Source of the DNA: Methylobacterium oryzihabitans
GTDB lineage: Bacteria > Pseudomonadota > Alphaproteobacteria > Rhizobiales > Beijerinckiaceae
Assembly: GCF_004004555.2 (NCBI RefSeq)
Contig: NZ_SACP01000042.1
Span: 1 to 36,658 of the forward strand
Direction: 5' to 3'
Length of the DNA stretch: 36,658 nt
Positions within the stretch are counted from its first letter, which is position 1; every line of letters starts with the position of its first letter. Position numbers and translations under genes: made by a program. Below, piece after piece: positions 20,750 to 28,476 of the stretch. The notes under the pieces were generated by a model. That model was not told the origin of the DNA, made no database searches, and was given only the letters and a program-made list of their open reading frames with translations.

Positions 20750-21443
20750 GGACCTGACGGTCGCCTACGGCGACAGCGTCGCGCTGCACGGAATCGGTCT
20801 GGAGGTGCGCGGGGGCGAGACCGTGGCGCTGATCGGCGCCAACGGCGCCGGCAAGACGACGCTGCTCCAGACGATCTCGGGGCTGAACGCGATCCGCGGC
20901 GGCGACATCCGCTTCGCCGGCGCCTCGCTCCGGCGCGTCTCCTGCGAGAAGCGGGTGCGCCTCGGCATCGCCCACGCGCCGGAGGGGCGCAAGATCTTCC
21001 CCGGCCTCACCGTCGAGGAGAACCTCGTCGTCGCCACCGCCCCGTGGCGCCGGCCCGGCGGTGCCTTCGCCGACGAGCTCGCCTTCGCGTTCGACCTGTT
21101 TCCCCGCCTCAAGGAGCGGCGGCGCCAGCTCGGCTGGTCGCTGTCGGGCGGCGAGCAGCAGATGCTCGCCATCGGCCGCGCCCTGATGGCGCGCCCGAAG
21201 CTGCTGCTGCTCGACGAGCCGTCGCTGGGCCTCGCGCCGCGGCTCGCCGAGGAGGTCTACGAGCGCGTCGGCCGCATCCGGGCGAGCGGGCTGACGATCC
21301 TCGTGGTCGAGCAGAACACCGTGCTGGCGCTGGCGGTCGCCGACCGCGGCTACGTGTTGGAGACCGGCCGCGTCGTCCTCGCGGGCCCGGCCGCCGAACT
21401 CAGGAGCAACCCGCGGGTGCGCGAGGCCTATCTCGGCCGCTGA
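20736..21443 (+). CDS. livF: ABC transporter ATPase LivF
   Basis: A 235-residue ATPase with Walker A GANGAGKTT near residues 34-42, a full signature LSGGEQQMLAIGRAL near 135, Walker B LLLLDEPSLGLAP and switch His region replaced by VVEQNT, as is usual in LivF. IAHAPEGRKIFPGLTVEENL is a strong LivF hallmark. It completes the transporter and is followed after 34 bp by the aminotransferase gene, so uptake and catabolism are in one transcript. Confidence 0.93.
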
Positions 21444-21477
21444 TCCGCCCCGCCGGACCCCGACCAGGAGCGACGTC

Positions 21478-22794
21478 ATGACCTATCCCGATCCGGCATC
21501 GCGCTCCAAGGCGATGCACGAGCGCGCCCGCGCCAGCCTGCCGGGCGGCAACACCCGCACCACCGTGTTCATGAAGCCCTACCAGCTCTACGCCGAGCGC
21601 GGCGAGGGCTGCCGGGTGATCGACCTCGACGGCACCGCCCGCATCGACTGCATCAACAACTTCACCTCGCTGATCCATGGCCACGCCCATCCGGCCCTGG
21701 TCGAGGCCGCCTGCGCCCAGATCCGCCTCGGCAGCGCGCCGGGCCTGCCGACCGCCTCGGAGGTCGAGCTCGCCGAATTGCTGTGCGGCCGCGTCGCCTC
21801 GGTCGAGCGGGTCCGGTTCAGCAATTCCGGCACCGAGGCGGTGATGAACGCCCTCAAGGCGGCGCGCGCCTTCACCGGGCGGCCGAAGATCGCCAAGTGC
21901 GAGGGCGCCTATCACGGCTCCTACGACTACGCCGAGGTCAGCCTGGAGACGCCGGCCGCGAGCTGGACCCAGGCGCCGCCGGCCTCGGTCGCCTACGCCC
22001 GCGGCACGCCGCAGGCGGTGCTCGACGACGTCGTGACGATCCCGTTCAACGACATCGACGGCGCGGTCGGACTCATCCGCGCCCACGGGACCGACCTCGC
22101 CTGCGTGCTGGTCGACCCGATGCCGAACCGCGCCGGCCTCGTCCCGGCCGACCGGGCCTACATCCAGGCCCTGCGCGAGGTGACGCGCGAGGTCGGCGCC
22201 CTGCTGATCTTCGACGAGGTGATCTCGTTCCGCCTCGGCCATGCCGGGGCGCAGCCGATCTGGGACGTCGCGGCGGACCTGACGGCGTTCGGCAAGATCA
22301 TGGGCGGCGGCTTCCCCGTCGGCGCCACCGGCGGGCGGGCCGACGTGATGGCGGTGTTCGACCCGAGCGAGGGCAAGCCGGCGCTCCCGGCCGGCGGCAC
22401 CTTCTCGGCCAACCCGGTGACGATGCGCGCCGGCCTCGCCGCGATGGACCTCCTCGACGAGGCCGCCTTCGCGCGCCTCGACGCGATGGGCGAGCGCGTC
22501 CGGGCCGGGATCGACGACGCCTTCCGCCGGGCCGGCGTGCCGGGCGGGGCGACCGGGCTCGGCTCGCTGATGAAGATCCACTTCACCGACCGCCCGGTGC
22601 GCGACTACCGCTCGGCTCATCACGGCCCGGCCGAGGCGGCGCGGCAGGCGGCGTTCTTCCGCGCCCTCCTCGACGAGGGGGTGATGATGGCGAGCTACGG
22701 CCTGATGGCGCTCTCGACCCCGATGACCGACGACGACCTCGCGGACATCCTCGCCGCGGTCTCGGCCGCCCTCAGCCGTTCGGCCTCGGCCTGA
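21478..22794 (+). CDS. Class III aminotransferase, glutamate-1-semialdehyde 2,1-aminomutase-like
   Basis: A 438-residue PLP enzyme of fold type I. The opening ERARASLPGGNTRTTVF and later FSNSGTEAVMNALKAARAFTG match the GSA-aminomutase branch. The PLP-contact Asp lies in LLIFDEVISFRLGHAG, and the Schiff-base Lys is Lys273 in AFGKIMGGGFPVGA. It is probably not the tetrapyrrole enzyme HemL: alphaproteobacteria make aminolevulinate with HemA (ALAS), and the gene sits in a transporter/hydantoinase operon. It more likely transfers or moves an amino group in the catabolic pathway. It starts 34 bp after livF and ends 17 bp before hyuB. Confidence 0.9.
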   Translation: MTYPDPASRSKAMHERARASLPGGNTRTTVFMKPYQLYAERGEGCRVIDLDGTARIDCINNFTSLIHGHAHPALVEAACAQIRLGSAPGLPTASEVELAELLCGRVASVERVRFSNSGTEAVMNALKAARAFTGRPKIAKCEGAYHGSYDYAEVSLETPAASWTQAPPASVAYARGTPQAVLDDVVTIPFNDIDGAVGLIRAHGTDLACVLVDPMPNRAGLVPADRAYIQALREVTREVGALLIFDEVISFRLGHAGAQPIWDVAADLTAFGKIMGGGFPVGATGGRADVMAVFDPSEGKPALPAGGTFSANPVTMRAGLAAMDLLDEAAFARLDAMGERVRAGIDDAFRRAGVPGGATGLGSLMKIHFTDRPVRDYRSAHHGPAEAARQAAFFRALLDEGVMMASYGLMALSTPMTDDDLADILAAVSAALSRSASA

Positions 22795-22811
22795 GCGTCC
22801 GGAGCACCGCC

Positions 22812-24470
22812 ATGCCGCGCCCCGTCGATCCCATCACCCGCTCGGTCGTCGAGCATCGTCTCTCCTCCATCGTCACCGAGATGGGCGAGGCGATGCTGCG
22901 GACCTCGTACTCGCAGATCCTCAATTCGAGCCGCGACTTCTCGATCGGCATCACCGACGTCGAGGGCCGCCTCGTCGCCCAGGCCGACCACATCCCGGTC
23001 CATGTCGGCGCCCTGCCCTGGGCCACCCGCGCCGTTGAGGAGCGGTTCCGCGACGTGGTGCCGGGCGACGTCTTCCTGATGAACGACCCCTATCACGGCG
23101 GCTCGCACCTGCCGGACCTCACCGCCTTCGTGCCGGTCTTCGACGGCGAGGCGCGCCTGTTCTGGACCATCGTGCGGGCGCACCAGAGCGACATCGGCGG
23201 CTCGACCTACGGCGCCTACAACCCGGATGCCCGCGACATCTGGACCGAGGGCCTGCGGGTGCCGCCGGTCCGCCTCGCCGAGGCCGGGCGCCTGCGCGAG
23301 GACCTGATCGACCTCCTGGCGCTCAACACCCGCAACGGCCGCGACTTCCGCGGCGACCTCGCGGCGATGGTCGGCGCCGCCACCCTGGGCGAGCGCCGGA
23401 TGAGGAAGCTGTTCGCCGAGTTCGGCGGGCTGGTGGTGGTGCAGGCGGTGGACGGCCTGTTCGACGCCGCCGAGCAGCGCGCCCGCGCGATCGTGTCGAC
23501 CTGGGCCGACGGCGTCTACGAGGGCGAGGCGTTCCTCGACGACGACGGCCACGGCCGCGAGGACATCCGCATCCACGCCCGGGTGACCGTGGCCGGCAGC
23601 GACGTCGAGGTCGACCTCTCGGCCTCCGACCCGCAGAGCACGAGCTTCGTCAATTCCTCGCACGCCAACATGCAGTCGGCCTGCGCGATGGCCTTCGCCT
23701 ACCTGCTCGACCCGGACGTGCCGAAGAACGCCGGCGCGTTCCGCCCGCTCACCGTCAAGGCGCGGGAAGGCACGATCGTGTGGTCGGAGCCGGGCCGGCC
23801 GGTGACGATGTGCACCAGCCACCCCTCCGACGAGATCGTCGAGGCGATCGTCAAGGCGCTGTCGCAGGCCTGCCCCGAGCGGGCGATGGCGGGCTGGGGC
23901 CGGCGCTTCCGCATCGCGATCCAGGGCGAGGACCCGCGCACCGGGCGCGGCTTCATCTGGCACATGTTCCACGCCCGCCCGGGCGGCGGCGCCTCGTCGG
24001 GCGGCGACGGCTGGTCCTCGGCCGGCGAGTGGCACACGGTCGGCGGCCTCAAGTTCGGCAGCGTCGAATTCGCCGAGGTGCGCTTCCCCCTGCATTTCCG
24101 CCGCCACGAGTTCCTGCCCGATTCCGGCGGCGACGGACAATTCCGCGGCGGCCTCGGCGCCGCCCTCGACCTCGTGGTCGAGACCGCGGCGCCGGCGCTC
24201 GCCAACACCGCGGGCGACGGCATCCGCTACGGCGCCCCGGGCATGCAGGGCGGGCGCGACGCCGCTCCGCACGCCTACCGGCTGCTGTCGGAGGGCTGCG
24301 CGCCGCGGGTGCTGAAGACCAAGGAGACGGGCATCCCGGTGCGGCCCGGCGACGTGTTCGAGGTCCGCTCCGGCGGCGGCGGCGGCTGGGGGCCGCCGGA
24401 GGCCCGCGACCCGGCCGCCCGCGAGCGGGACCGGGCCGAGGGGCTGGTGAGCGGCAGGGGAGAGGGCTGA
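22812..24470 (+). CDS. hyuB: Hydantoinase/oxoprolinase subunit B (HyuB family)
   Basis: A 552-residue protein of the hydantoinase B family. The start DPITRSVVEHRLSSIVTEMG is typical. The segments LVAQADHIPVHVGALPWA and GDVFLMNDPYHGGSHLPDL carry the conserved His/Asp cluster thought to bind metal. The tail GDVFEVRSGGGGGWGPP is also a family hallmark. With subunit A it performs ATP-dependent opening of cyclic amides (hydantoins, 5-oxoproline) or, in the acetone carboxylase branch, carboxylation. The subunit A gene starts one base after its stop, so the two products are expected to form a complex. Confidence 0.92.
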   Translation: MPRPVDPITRSVVEHRLSSIVTEMGEAMLRTSYSQILNSSRDFSIGITDVEGRLVAQADHIPVHVGALPWATRAVEERFRDVVPGDVFLMNDPYHGGSHLPDLTAFVPVFDGEARLFWTIVRAHQSDIGGSTYGAYNPDARDIWTEGLRVPPVRLAEAGRLREDLIDLLALNTRNGRDFRGDLAAMVGAATLGERRMRKLFAEFGGLVVVQAVDGLFDAAEQRARAIVSTWADGVYEGEAFLDDDGHGREDIRIHARVTVAGSDVEVDLSASDPQSTSFVNSSHANMQSACAMAFAYLLDPDVPKNAGAFRPLTVKAREGTIVWSEPGRPVTMCTSHPSDEIVEAIVKALSQACPERAMAGWGRRFRIAIQGEDPRTGRGFIWHMFHARPGGGASSGGDGWSSAGEWHTVGGLKFGSVEFAEVRFPLHFRRHEFLPDSGGDGQFRGGLGAALDLVVETAAPALANTAGDGIRYGAPGMQGGRDAAPHAYRLLSEGCAPRVLKTKETGIPVRPGDVFEVRSGGGGGWGPPEARDPAARERDRAEGLVSGRGEG

Positions 24471-24471
24471 G

Positions 24472-26538
24472 GTGACGCAGTTCAGGATCGGAATCGACGT
24501 CGGCGGCACCTTCACGGACCTCGTGGCGATCGACCGCGACGGCGCGACGGTGTTCGCCAAGTCGCCGTCCACCCCCGCCGACCCGTCGCTCGGCGTGCTC
24601 GCGGGGCTGGAGGAGCTGGCCGGCCGGCTCGGCCTCGGCCTGCGCGCCCTGCTCGCCGGCACCGAGCGGATCGTCCACGGGACAACGGTCGCGACCAACG
24701 CGCTCCTGGAGCGCAAGGGCGCCCGGGTCGCGCTCCTCACCACCGAGGGCCACCGCGACGTGCTGGAGATGCGCGAGGGCCTGAAGGACGACCGCTACGA
24801 CCTGCGCTCGCCCCCGCCCGCGCCGCTGGTCCCGCGTGCGCTGCGCATCGGCGTGCGCGAGCGCCTGCGCGCCGACGGCTCGGTGGCGATTCCTCTCGAC
24901 GACGCCTCCCTGGACGCGGCGGTGGCGCGGGTGCGCGAGTCCGGCGCGACCTCGGTCGCGGTGTGCTACCTGCACGCCTACCGCAACCCGGCCCACGAGA
25001 TCGCCACGGTCGAGCGGCTGGCGCGCGACCTGCCCGAGGTTTCCGTCTCGCGCTCCAGCGACGTGCTGCCCCAGATCAAGGAGTACGAGCGCGTCTCGAC
25101 GACGGTGGTGAACGCCTATGTCGGGCCCGCGGTGCAGCGCTACCTCGCACGTTTGGAGCACCGCCTGCGCGAGGGCGGGCTGTCCGGCTCGCTGTTCATC
25201 ATCCTGTCCCACGGCGGCATGGCGCCGGTCGAGGAGGCGGGCCGGCTCGCCGCCGCGACCGTGCTGTCGGGCCCGGCCGGCGGCGTCGCCGGGGCGCGGC
25301 TTTGCGCGGCGATGCTCGGCATCCCCGACCTGATCCCGTTCGACGTCGGCGGCACCTCGACCGACATCTCGCTGATCGTCGACGGGCAGGCGGCGCTGTC
25401 GGGCGCCCGCGGGCTCGCCGGCGAGCGGATCGCCCTGCGCTCCCTCGACATCGCCTCGGTGGCGGCCGGCGGCGGCTCGCTGGCGAGCTTCGCCGACGGC
25501 CGCTTCCAGGTCGGGCCGGAGAGCGCCGGCGCCGTGCCGGGGCCGGCCTGCTACGGCGGTGGCGGCACGCGGCCGGCGGTGACCGACGCCAACCTGCTGC
25601 TCGGCTACCTCGACCCCGCCACCTTCCTGGGCGGCCGCAAGCGGCTCGACCAGGCGGCGGCCGAGGCCGCGGTCGACGCGCTGGCGCCCCGGCTCGGCCT
25701 GTCGCGCGACGAGACCGCGCTCGGCATCCACCGGCTCATCAACCTGAGGATGGCCGACGGCATCCGGCTGATGACCCTGCGCCGGGGCGTCGATCCCCGC
25801 CGCTTCGCGCTCCTGTCCTTCGGCGGCGCGGCGGGCCTGCACGCGGTCGCGGTCGCCCGCGAACTGGAGATTCCCCGCGTCGTCGTGCCGACCGTCGCCT
25901 CGGTCCTGTCGGCCTGGGGGATGCTGGCGAGCGACCTGCGCTACGAGGTGAGCCGCACCCATGTCGGCGAGAGCGCGGCGGTGGACGACGAGGGCTTGCG
26001 GGCGATCTTTTCCGATCTGGAAGCCCGGGCGGGCGCGCGCCTGCGCGAATGGACCGACGCTCCGCCGCGCATCGAGCGCTCGGCCGAGATGCGCTACGGC
26101 GAGCAGGTGTTCGAGATCGACGTGCCCCTCGACGACCTCGCCTGGGACGCCCCCGATCTCGTCGCCCGGGTCCACGAGCGCTTCCACGCCCGGCACGAGG
26201 AGCTGTTCACCTACGCCTCCCGCGACCAGGAGGTGGTGTTCGTCAACGCCCGGGTCGCGGCGGTGGGAGCGGTGCCGGCGGCCTCGCTGCGGCCCGCCGA
26301 GATCCCGGCCGCGGCGCCGTCGCCGGGCGAGCGGCGGATCTTCCTCGACGGCTGGCGCACCGTGCCGGTCCACCGGGTCGAGGCGCTGGTGCCCGGCACG
26401 ACCGTCGCCGGCCCGGCCCTGTTCGAGGCCGAGACCACCACGGTCCTGGCCGGCGAGGGCGACGTCGTCACGGTCAACCGCTACGGCTGGCTCGACATCG
26501 CGCTCCGGCCGGGGGAGGGGGCTCGAGGCGAGACGTGA
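24472..26538 (+). CDS. hyuA: Hydantoinase/oxoprolinase subunit A (HyuA family)
   Basis: A 688-residue ATP-using subunit starting at a GTG one base after hyuB. The N-terminal phosphate-binding loop FRIGIDVGGTFTDLVAID is diagnostic, with VHGTTVATNALLERKGARV soon after, a second nucleotide-site motif PFDVGGTSTDISLI, and SGPAGGVAGA in between. The length suits the HyuA group. It would phosphorylate the cyclic amide with ATP so that ring opening can proceed with HyuB. No carbamoylase or racemase gene is next to it, so a simple hydantoin-to-amino-acid route is not complete here. It is the last gene of the operon. Confidence 0.92.
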   Translation: MTQFRIGIDVGGTFTDLVAIDRDGATVFAKSPSTPADPSLGVLAGLEELAGRLGLGLRALLAGTERIVHGTTVATNALLERKGARVALLTTEGHRDVLEMREGLKDDRYDLRSPPPAPLVPRALRIGVRERLRADGSVAIPLDDASLDAAVARVRESGATSVAVCYLHAYRNPAHEIATVERLARDLPEVSVSRSSDVLPQIKEYERVSTTVVNAYVGPAVQRYLARLEHRLREGGLSGSLFIILSHGGMAPVEEAGRLAAATVLSGPAGGVAGARLCAAMLGIPDLIPFDVGGTSTDISLIVDGQAALSGARGLAGERIALRSLDIASVAAGGGSLASFADGRFQVGPESAGAVPGPACYGGGGTRPAVTDANLLLGYLDPATFLGGRKRLDQAAAEAAVDALAPRLGLSRDETALGIHRLINLRMADGIRLMTLRRGVDPRRFALLSFGGAAGLHAVAVARELEIPRVVVPTVASVLSAWGMLASDLRYEVSRTHVGESAAVDDEGLRAIFSDLEARAGARLREWTDAPPRIERSAEMRYGEQVFEIDVPLDDLAWDAPDLVARVHERFHARHEELFTYASRDQEVVFVNARVAAVGAVPAASLRPAEIPAAAPSPGERRIFLDGWRTVPVHRVEALVPGTTVAGPALFEAETTTVLAGEGDVVTVNRYGWLDIALRPGEGARGET

Positions 26539-26768
26539 CCGAGGCGATCCGCTCGGCACCCGCTTCCACGGGTGGCCCGCAGCCCTCGTGCCGACGCACA
26601 CGCTGAACTGATCACGAGGAGACCGTATCACGAGCCCGCTGCCGGCAGGCGCCACCGGCGGCGATGAATTTCGCCGGATTTCCGGAACGGATCAGGTCAA
26701 CGGCCGTCATCTGGTCAGAAGCGGGCGCCCGCGGGCGCCCCGTCCTCCGTTCCGGGGCCTGTTCGACC

Positions 26769-26996
26769 ATGCTGTTCCACGAAGTGACCGACGCCCTCGG
26801 CGTCGGCGGGCTGTTTCGCGACGTCGGAAGGCCCCTCGACCGCTATCTCGCCGAGACCGAGCGCGATCTCGGCTGGCCTGTCGAACCGGGACCGGAAGCG
26901 TCCTCCGGATCCGCCCCCCAGGCGGCGCCCACGCGGCGCGGCTCCGTGCGCTGCGCCCCGGAGACGGTGTCGGCGCTGGTTCGGCCGGCGTCCTGA
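26769..26996 (+). CDS. Doubtful short reading frame or gene remnant, 75 aa
   Basis: From the ATG at 26769 the frame reads MLFHEVTDALGVGGLFRDVG and then RPLDRYLAETERDLGWP. Its first 45 codons have the G/C-rich third positions of real genes here, but the second half is low-complexity Pro/Ser/Ala. No ribosome binding site is seen before it, and a longer in-frame start exists at 26664. It may be a decayed fragment of an unknown gene. Confidence 0.22.
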   Translation: MLFHEVTDALGVGGLFRDVGRPLDRYLAETERDLGWPVEPGPEASSGSAPQAAPTRRGSVRCAPETVSALVRPAS

Positions 26997-27106
26997 GCAG
27001 CTTTCGCAAGAGCGGCGGCTCCCGCGAGACGGGCCCGCCAGCGCAGATCGACCGCGGATGACGCGCGGACGGCGTGCCCCCGAGGGGCACGCCGCACGCT
27101 GTCGGA

Positions 27107-27251
27107 CGACTTCCGGTTGATCGCTTGGCGATCCCAGCGGGATCGTGGCGATTGCCGTGCCATCGCTTCGCGATGCGAAGAGCGGCTTCGCTCATGCGCG
27201 GCGCGGGCGGGTGTACGGTTTTCGGAACGAATCCCGAAAGCCGTATCAGTT
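27107..27251 (+). repeat. Dispersed structured intergenic repeat, copy B
   Basis: In order it shows GATCGCTTGGCGATCC, GCGGGATCG, ATCGCTTCGCGATGC, GCGGCTTCGCTCA, GGCGCGGG, then a hairpin whose arms ACGGTTTTCGG and CCGAAAGCCGT pair at 10 of 11 positions (one is G-T) around AACGAATC. The same modules occur in the same order in copy C (8705-8866), and the right part in copy A (4521-4623, opposite strand). Confidence 0.8.
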
Positions 27252-27345
27252 GCTCACCGGCTTTGCCGTCCCTTGCGGATGAAACCGGGCGGTGGTCCGC
27301 CTGCAGCCGTTGCAACCGTGGAAGGCGGCTTCATCGTGGCGCGGC

Positions 27346-27498
27346 TCCCCTCTCCCGAGTGGGAGAGGGGCCGGGGGTGAGGGTGGCCCGGGTTCCGAGA
27401 TGAACGCCCAGCGTCGAGCTGCGCAGCTCAACCGTTGTGGCCTGATCCGGCACCGTCTCCACCCTCACCCCTACCCCTCTCCCACCCGGGAGAGGGGA
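27346..27498. repeat. Large inverted repeat with about 40-bp arms
   Basis: The left arm (27346-27385) includes CCCTCTCCCGAGTGGGAGAG and then CCGGGGGTGAGGGTG. The right arm (27460-27498) begins CACCCTCACCCCTACCCCTC and is its reverse complement with only a few mismatches. Each arm also folds on itself (CCTCTCCC with GGGAGAGG). Short sequences of this kind are widespread, of unknown role, between genes of GC-rich proteobacteria. It lies just beyond the 3' end of the His-rich gene and could stop its transcript. Confidence 0.8.
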
Positions 27499-27551
27499 TC
27501 CCGCGCTTAAAATTTCGACTGCAAAACCAGTCGTTTGCAGCGAGTTTCTAT

Positions 27552-27875
27552 TTAGAAGTGCCCGTGATGGTGACGGTGGCCGCCGTGGCGCCCCCCCCAG
27601 CCGTAGTGGCGCCGGTGGCCGTGCCCCCAGCCGTGGTGATGGTGATGGCGGTGCCCCCAGCCGTGATGGTGGTGACGGCGGTGGTGGCCCCAGCCGTGGT
27701 GATGGCCCCAATGCTGCACCGTCTCGACGGCATGCGGGGCGGCGAACCCGTCGGCGGAGCCGGCGGGCAGCGCCTGGGCGCCCTGTCCGGCCAGCAACGA
27801 TCCGCCGAAAGCCAGGGTTCCGGCCACGATCAGGGCCCGGCCGGCCGACAACAGGCGTTGAACGTGCGACATCAT
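27552..27875 (-). CDS. Secreted histidine-rich protein, candidate metal binder
   Basis: A 107-residue protein. Residues 1-35 form a Sec signal peptide (basic start, LIVAGTLAFGGSLLAG core, cleavage near AQA). After a short linker, residues 55-107 hold 25 His in 53 positions, mostly as repeated units of the type HHHHGWGH with Trp and Gly between. Such tails bind Ni, Cu, Zn or Co. GGGAG precedes the tandem ATG-ATG at 27875/27872; either could be the start. No metal transporter is adjacent, so a periplasmic metal-buffering role is an inference. Confidence 0.78.
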   Translation of the reverse strand: MMSHVQRLLSAGRALIVAGTLAFGGSLLAGQGAQALPAGSADGFAAPHAVETVQHWGHHHGWGHHRRHHHHGWGHRHHHHHGWGHGHRRHYGWGGRHGGHRHHHGHF

Positions 27876-28107
27876 CGTCTCCCGAATTGATGAAGACTTG
27901 CCGGACTGCGTCGAAGACGCGGCCTTTTGGCAGGCCCTCAAGTGATCGCAACTTGCGTCAGGCAGCCTGAACGTTGTCTGACTGTCCGTGGACGACGGGC
28001 CGTGGAGAGCATCCGGCCGCCGGGACCGCGCAATGTCGCGTTGCACCCCGTCGGGCGGCCGGTTAACCACGGGCGTCGCCGGGGGCGGCGCGCGGGAGCG
28101 ACACGAG

Positions 28108-28476
28108 TTGACCGGAACCAGCCCGAAGGACGACGGGGCGAACACCCGCGACGGGGCGAACACCCGCGACGGGGCGAAGCTCGCCGCGGCGCCGTGGACC
28201 GAGATCGTGATGGTGTGCGCCAAGTGCGCCAAGCGGCAGGGCGTCGGCGCCAAGGCGGTGCGGCGCGGGCTCAAGCAGGGGGCCAAGCGGCTGCGCGGCG
28301 GCGGCCGGCTGCGGGTGGTCGAGGTCGGCTGCCTCGGCCTGTGCCCGAAGCGCAGCCTCACTCTCGCGTCGGGTGCCTCCCTGCGCGACGGCCGCCTGCT
28401 GGTGTTCGATCCCGCCGCCGAGCCGGCGGCGATGCTGGCGGCGCTCCTGCCGGGCCGCGTGGCCGACGCCCCGTGA
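28108..28476 (+). CDS. (2Fe-2S) ferredoxin-like protein (thioredoxin-like fold)
   Basis: The core has four Cys in the pattern VMVCAKCAKRQG and EVGCLGLCPKRS, as in thioredoxin-like [2Fe-2S] ferredoxins and the metal-binding '(2Fe-2S) ferredoxin' proteins of Rhizobiales. It could carry electrons or sense redox state in the cytoplasm. The start is uncertain: the TTG at 28108 has GGGAG nine bases upstream, while an ATG at 28033 would add 25 residues of low-complexity sequence. The N-terminus contains an 18-bp tandem repeat encoding GANTRD. The stop overlaps the start of the next gene (GTGA), so it is coupled to the HpnL-like membrane protein. Confidence 0.72.
   Translation: MTGTSPKDDGANTRDGANTRDGAKLAAAPWTEIVMVCAKCAKRQGVGAKAVRRGLKQGAKRLRGGGRLRVVEVGCLGLCPKRSLTLASGASLRDGRLLVFDPAAEPAAMLAALLPGRVADAP
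28131..28178 (+). repeat. 18-bp tandem repeat inside the ferredoxin-like gene
   Basis: The unit CGACGGGGCGAACACCCG occurs at 28131-28148 and 28149-28166 without change, and its first 10-12 bases again at 28167-28178. The unit is a multiple of three, so copy-number change adds or removes six residues (GANTRD) without shifting frame. Confidence 0.85.

Larger units (their letters stand above)
26539..27551. other. Repeat-rich intergenic region after the hydantoinase operon
   Basis: About 1 kb with no certain gene. It holds a short hairpin just after hyuA (CACCCG-N6-CGGGTG, 26557-26574, no T-run), one doubtful short reading frame (26769-26996), copy B of the dispersed element (27107-27251), and a large inverted repeat (27346-27498). 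Composition is more mixed than in the flanking genes, as if built from accumulated repeats and gene remnants. Confidence 0.5.

Noticed and set aside
21478..22794. hemL for tetrapyrrole synthesis
   Set aside because: The sequence matches the aminomutase fold, but the gene lies in a catabolic transporter operon and alphaproteobacteria use the ALAS route.
26557..26574. Terminator after hyuA
   Set aside because: The stem is only six base pairs and no T-run follows, so it is not a convincing Rho-independent terminator.
24049..26655. 868-codon minus-strand frame opposite hyuB and hyuA
   Set aside because: It is a composition artefact: the plus strand carries diagnostic hydantoinase motifs throughout.
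26707..27315. 202-codon minus-strand frame in the repeat-rich gap
   Set aside because: It runs through copy B of the dispersed repeat, is Arg/Ser/Pro-rich and has no ribosome binding site.
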